Below are positions 12,345-12,431 of a DNA stretch of 12,431 nucleotides, in pieces (position 1 is the first letter of the stretch; each line of letters opens with the position of its first letter). The stretch comes from CANHEE01 sp043777755. Lineage in GTDB: Bacteria; Bacteroidota; Bacteroidia; Chitinophagales; Saprospiraceae. A model generated the notes under the pieces. It was not told the origin of the DNA. It saw only the letters and a program-made list of their open reading frames with translations, and ran no database searches. The stretch spans positions 1-12,431 of the forward strand of contig JAYWHK010000071.1 in NCBI GenBank assembly GCA_043777755.1. The letters are read 5' to 3'. Made by a program: the position numbers and the translations under genes.

Positions 12345-12431
12345 AATGTCATTTCCCTAATTCAAGAAGAAAAGTCTTAAAAAAAAGCGTTATTATTGCT
12401 TGAAAAATAAGTTAAATAATTTTTTTTCACA

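Overview
The window comes from an AT-rich member of the Bacteroidota. Three things support this: two proteins end in a type IX secretion (T9SS) type A sorting domain, candidate promoters carry the Bacteroidota -7 element TAnnTTTG (3127, 5623, 8730), and starts are preceded by A-rich leaders rather than strong Shine-Dalgarno sequences. The dockerin-like segment in the protease and the palindrome-rich intergenic DNA recall Cytophagales or Saprospiria, but I cannot place it below phylum from sequence alone.

Layout. 1-799: 3' part of a secreted T9SS cargo protein. 891-1535 (-): rpe, ribulose-phosphate 3-epimerase. 1536-1717: A/T-rich inverted and direct repeats. 1718-3007 (-): CNNM/CorC-type membrane protein (DUF21 plus two CBS domains). 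3155-3994 (+): Rpn/PDDEXK_2 nuclease, followed after 27 bases by a Sad/YneI-like succinate-semialdehyde dehydrogenase (4022-5380). 5381-5855: palindromic repeats, a candidate promoter and a 17-bp inverted repeat ahead of a secreted lysyl-endopeptidase-like serine protease (5856-7787). 7788-8954: a long gene-poor stretch holding a truncated secreted-protein remnant, a 38-codon ORF with a terminator-like hairpin, an orphan leftward terminator and three GTACA...TGTAC palindromes. 8955-10466: secreted CotH-kinase-family protein with a T9SS sorting domain. 10479-11519: exported isoaspartyl peptidase/asparaginase, 12 bases downstream and probably in the same operon. 11683-11726: a strong bidirectional terminator. 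11731-12264 (-): YceI-family secreted lipocalin-like protein.

How it fits together. Five of the eight main proteins are envelope or secreted proteins (T9SS cargo, protease, CotH protein, asparaginase, YceI); the CNNM protein sits in the inner membrane. rpe and the dehydrogenase are ordinary cytoplasmic metabolism, and the Rpn nuclease is the one gene of a family linked to DNA mobility. I see no complete insertion sequence, CRISPR array, tRNA, rRNA or recognisable defence island. The parts least explained by known families are the 7.8-8.9 kb region and the CotH/isoaspartyl-peptidase pair.
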